A stretch of DNA of 8,350 nt from Bdellovibrionales bacterium (GTDB lineage: Bacteria; Bdellovibrionota; Bacteriovoracia; Bacteriovoracales; Bacteriovoracaceae). Positions 6,551 through 8,350 of this stretch are shown in pieces. The translations under genes and the position numbers were made by a program. The notes below the pieces were generated by a model that had not been told where the DNA came from, searched no databases, and saw only the letters and a list, made by a program, of their open reading frames with translations. The stretch covers positions 1 through 8,350 of the forward strand of contig DAOVTR010000055.1 in the NCBI GenBank assembly GCA_030633015.1, in the 5' to 3' direction. How positions within the stretch are numbered: position 1 is the stretch's first letter; every line of letters begins with the position of its first letter.

Positions 6551-7813
6551 CTAATGCACAGGAGGTAATTCATTCCAACTAGATACATATCGAGGTGATT
6601 TAAATCCTTGATTAATCCGAACTGAAGATTTCTGAACTCCACTAGAAGCAAACTTTAAAATATTATCTCCATGCATACTATTAATTTTATCAATTATTTC
6701 CATCAATTTTTGATCACTCTTGCTCTCTACAGCAGTGAACATATCTAATTGGCAATGTTCTAAATTGTAAATGTCATATAATCTTATACCTATTTTTTTA
6801 TATCTCATGCCACTTCTATATTTATTTTTAACAATTTCAAGTGCACTTTTTAAAAGCACTCTAGTATCATTTGTACTTTCTAAAACCTTTTTCCTATCAT
6901 TAAAAAAATAACTATTTAAATCATGAAGCCCAGTCATGGCAAAAACCTCAACTCCACAACAAATTGAATTCTGTAATCTAAGCTTGCTTGCAGATGATGA
7001 TATATATAAAGAGACATACTCTATAAAATCATCCATTGTTTCAACAGGAGTTGAAAAACTTCTTGAACACATTATTTCTTTTTTATTGTTTGTTTTTAAC
7101 AAAATGGAAAAACAAACAATTCCATTTAATTCTGATTTAATCTGCATGCCTGTTTTGCCTAGTGATCTTCCTATTAATTTAATATTATTAAACTTCTTAA
7201 ATTCATAAGCATTTTTAATTCCTAAAATATTTAATTTTATGGATTGTTTTTTTCCTATACCCCAAATCTCTCCCACTAAGATTGACTCTAGAATATTTTT
7301 ATTGTTATTATCACCCAAAATACAGCATACTCCTTTATATATTTGGCGTTTTTTAGCCATATTATTTGCAATTTTAGCTAGTGTTTTAGTTGGAGCAATT
7401 CCGACACTAACAGGAATTCCTACGTCTTTTTCAACTGTTTTTTTTATAATATTTCCAATTTCTTTCCAGTTAGTATCAATTTCTCTGATTTTTATTTCTA
7501 AAAAGGCTTCATCTATAGAATATATTTCAATATCAGAACTAAACTCTTTTAGGGATTCCATAACTCTGTTTGAAATATTTGTATATAATGGAAAATTTGA
7601 TGAAAAAACTGAAACACCATTTTTCTTACACAACTCTTTTATTTTAAAAAAAGGAGCAACCATTGGAATATTTAACTTTTTTGCCTCGGAAGTTCTCGCA
7701 ATTACGCAGCCATCATTATTACTTAATACAATAACCGGGCTATCGTTTAAATCTGGTCGAAATAATCGCTCACAACTGCAAAAAAAAGAGTTACAATCAA
7801 CAAGAATAATCAT
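6551..7813 (-). CDS. umuC: UmuC, Y-family translesion DNA polymerase V catalytic subunit
   Basis: UmuC, with processed UmuD, forms polymerase V, which copies past DNA lesions. The start is set at 7813 (MIILVDCNSFF), where the family's conserved N-terminus begins; the 27 extra residues possible upstream only read through umuD in another frame. This gives 420 residues, the normal length. Visible motifs are catalytic Asp6, Phe11 at the steric-gate position (Tyr in E. coli UmuC), the palm stretch SNNDGCVIAR (31-40), catalytic Asp101-Glu102 (YSIDEAF), VSVGIAPTKTLAKIANNMAKK, and the helix-hairpin-helix around WGIGKKQSIKLNILGI. A beta-clamp motif QLDMF (355-359) follows, and a C-terminal SPRYVSSWNELP as in the DUF4113 tail. 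It appears intact and active. The start lies inside umuD (17-base overlap) with only a weak GGAAA (7828-7824), so translation is probably coupled. Confidence 0.96.
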   Translation of the reverse strand: MIILVDCNSFFCSCERLFRPDLNDSPVIVLSNNDGCVIARTSEAKKLNIPMVAPFFKIKELCKKNGVSVFSSNFPLYTNISNRVMESLKEFSSDIEIYSIDEAFLEIKIREIDTNWKEIGNIIKKTVEKDVGIPVSVGIAPTKTLAKIANNMAKKRQIYKGVCCILGDNNNKNILESILVGEIWGIGKKQSIKLNILGIKNAYEFKKFNNIKLIGRSLGKTGMQIKSELNGIVCFSILLKTNNKKEIMCSRSFSTPVETMDDFIEYVSLYISSSASKLRLQNSICCGVEVFAMTGLHDLNSYFFNDRKKVLESTNDTRVLLKSALEIVKNKYRSGMRYKKIGIRLYDIYNLEHCQLDMFTAVESKSDQKLMEIIDKINSMHGDNILKFASSGVQKSSVRINQGFKSPRYVSSWNELPPVH

Positions 7814-8207
7814 TAGTGTTAAATTTCCGAGCAAGGCCAGTAACGGCCCCGAAAAGTATATAGTCTTGAAAATCTCTAGCAATAATATCTTCACATCTTG
7901 GATTTATTGATCTTAAAATAATCTGATCATCATCTTTAATATATTGCTTACACATAAATTCACCTTCAATTGAAGCAACTATTACTTGGCCTGATTTAAC
8001 CTCTTTAGACCTATCAACAATCAAAACATCATCACTCATAATTAGTGGCTCCATGGAGTATCCCTTAGCTTTAAAGAAAAATGTAGAGTGTGTTTTTTTA
8101 ATAAAAAACTCATCAAGAGATTGATATGAGCTTTTATGATCTTCAGACAGGCCGAAAAGTCCACAATTAGCCACTTGGGAAGAGATTACGATTTTATTGT
8201 TTTTCAT
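7797..8207 (-). CDS. umuD: UmuD, self-cleaving LexA-like subunit of DNA polymerase V
   Basis: The product is 136 residues against 139 in E. coli. It is a serine-lysine self-protease of the S24 family: cleavage stimulated by the RecA filament yields UmuD', which joins UmuC. The cleavage site reads Cys15-Gly16 (VANCGLFG), the nucleophile is Ser51 (GYSMEP) and the base is Lys87 (FMCKQY). The distance from cleavage Cys to Ser is 36 residues, the same as Cys24-Ser60 in E. coli, which supports the assignment. The N-terminal arm before the cleavage site is only 15 residues, too short for a DNA-binding domain, so this is UmuD and not LexA. An in-frame TAA lies 15 bases before the ATG with no other likely start between. 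No Shine-Dalgarno site fits, and the -10 box ends seven bases before the ATG, suggesting a leaderless mRNA. Confidence 0.95.
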   Translation of the reverse strand: MKNNKIVISSQVANCGLFGLSEDHKSSYQSLDEFFIKKTHSTFFFKAKGYSMEPLIMSDDVLIVDRSKEVKSGQVIVASIEGEFMCKQYIKDDDQIILRSINPRCEDIIARDFQDYILFGAVTGLARKFNTNDYSC

Positions 8208-8214
8208 AGCTCTA

Positions 8215-8243
8215 AGTATAACTTACGCACTACTTACGCACAA
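8215..8243 (-). promoter_or_regulatory. umuDC promoter, probably leaderless
   Basis: On the - strand TTGTGC (8243-8238) and TATACT (8220-8215) are separated by exactly 17 bases. The -10 matches five of six consensus bases and the -35 three, as in regulated promoters. The predicted start falls at 8207-8208, at or one base before the umuD ATG. Confidence 0.6.
8221..8241 (-). repeat. Two 10-bp direct repeats inside the umuDC promoter (candidate operator)
   Basis: On the + strand ACTTACGCAC occurs at 8221-8230 and again at 8232-8241 with one base between. On the - strand this reads GTGCGTAAGT twice, an 11-bp period close to one helical turn. The pair covers the whole promoter spacer and part of the -35, where a bound protein would block polymerase. 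It differs from the E. coli LexA box and from the TTAC-N3-GTAA box I recall for Bdellovibrio. Confidence 0.6.
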
Positions 8244-8282
8244 GCGGCAATTTAATTGAGAGCTATTTAAATTAAAACTATT

Positions 8283-8306
8283 TATTCTCGTCCCATATTG
8301 AGAATA
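8283..8306. repeat. Inverted repeat upstream of umuD
   Basis: TATTCTC (8283-8289) and GAGAATA (8300-8306) are perfect complements around ten bases. No T-run follows on either strand, so it is not a terminator; a protein-binding palindrome or chance are the options. The rest of 8242-8350 shows only AT-rich DNA and a possible gene start at the edge. Confidence 0.4.
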
Positions 8307-8322
8307 TATACAGTAGGAGTAA

Positions 8323-8350
8323 GTGAGAGAGTTGTTGGTAGAAACTTATC
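8323..8350 (+). CDS. Possible start of a divergent gene, cut by the window edge
   Basis: A GTG at 8323 opens a frame that runs to the window end, directly after an in-frame TAA (8320-8322). AGGAG at 8315-8319 lies only three bases upstream, closer than is normal, so a later start is possible. Nine codons are too few to name a product. Confidence 0.2.

Noticed and set aside
7814..7894. A longer UmuC start giving 27 extra N-terminal residues
   Set aside because: The conserved UmuC N-terminus begins at 7813, and the extra codons lie wholly inside the umuD coding region in another frame.
6936..7910. Two + strand reading frames of 90 and 223 codons opposite umuC and the end of umuD
   Set aside because: They lie antisense to well-conserved coding sequence and show no recognisable motif or ribosome site.
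1..8350. CRISPR array, tRNA, rRNA, insertion sequence or attachment site
   Set aside because: No regularly spaced repeats, cloverleaf-like sequence, transposase or terminal inverted repeats were seen.
8208..8350. Complete LexA box (E. coli CTGT-N8-ACAG or TTAC-N3-GTAA)
   Set aside because: Neither full palindrome is present on either strand; only a half-site at 8304-8315.

Overview
The window is AT-rich, about one third G+C by eye, and uses standard bacterial signals: Shine-Dalgarno sites, sigma70-like promoters, TGA as stop and several GTG starts. Three things fit a low-GC member of the Bdellovibrionota, such as the Bacteriovoracales: the HAMP protein with its N-P-x-F-Q-L-R-F and R-I-A-G-P-L motifs, the exported FecR-domain protein and the AT-rich codon use. 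This placement is an inference from general resemblance, not a match to a known genome.

Region 1 (1-4128, + strand) is a chemotaxis signalling operon: cheA (its 5' end is outside the window), cheR and cheB. cheR and cheB overlap by four bases (ATGA). CheA is the histidine kinase, and here has two Hpt regions. CheR methylates receptors, and CheB demethylates or deamidates them when phosphorylated by CheA. Together they give excitation plus adaptation. No CheW, CheY or receptor is visible.

Region 2 (4129-4330) is an intergenic stretch with an unusual composition. A 100-nt block (4138-4237) has 43 G+C, while the next 93 nt have only 16. The block is closed by a perfect 6-bp stem and contains an 11-bp bulged hairpin. 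It looks like a structured RNA or 5' leader and does not match any riboswitch class I could recall. A second, AT-only-looking hairpin follows at 4264-4287.

Region 3 (4331-5588, + strand) holds two exported proteins separated by a textbook intrinsic terminator: an unrecognised 112-residue protein with a signal peptide, then a FecR-domain protein.

Region 4 (5590-6491, - strand) has a two-TM HAMP-like membrane protein and an acidic, helical 104-residue protein of unknown function. The latter has its own very good promoter (TTGACA-N16-TATAAG) and a perfect AGGAGG site before a GTG start.

Region 5 (6551-8207, - strand) is a umuD-umuC operon for DNA polymerase V-type translesion synthesis, with a 17-nt overlap. 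UmuC should start at 7813, not at the longer 7894 start. The umuD promoter carries two exact copies of a 10-bp repeat filling most of the spacer between -35 and -10. The -10 lies so close to the ATG that the mRNA is probably leaderless. No recognised LexA box is present there. The right edge (8242-8350) holds an inverted repeat and perhaps the start of a divergent gene.
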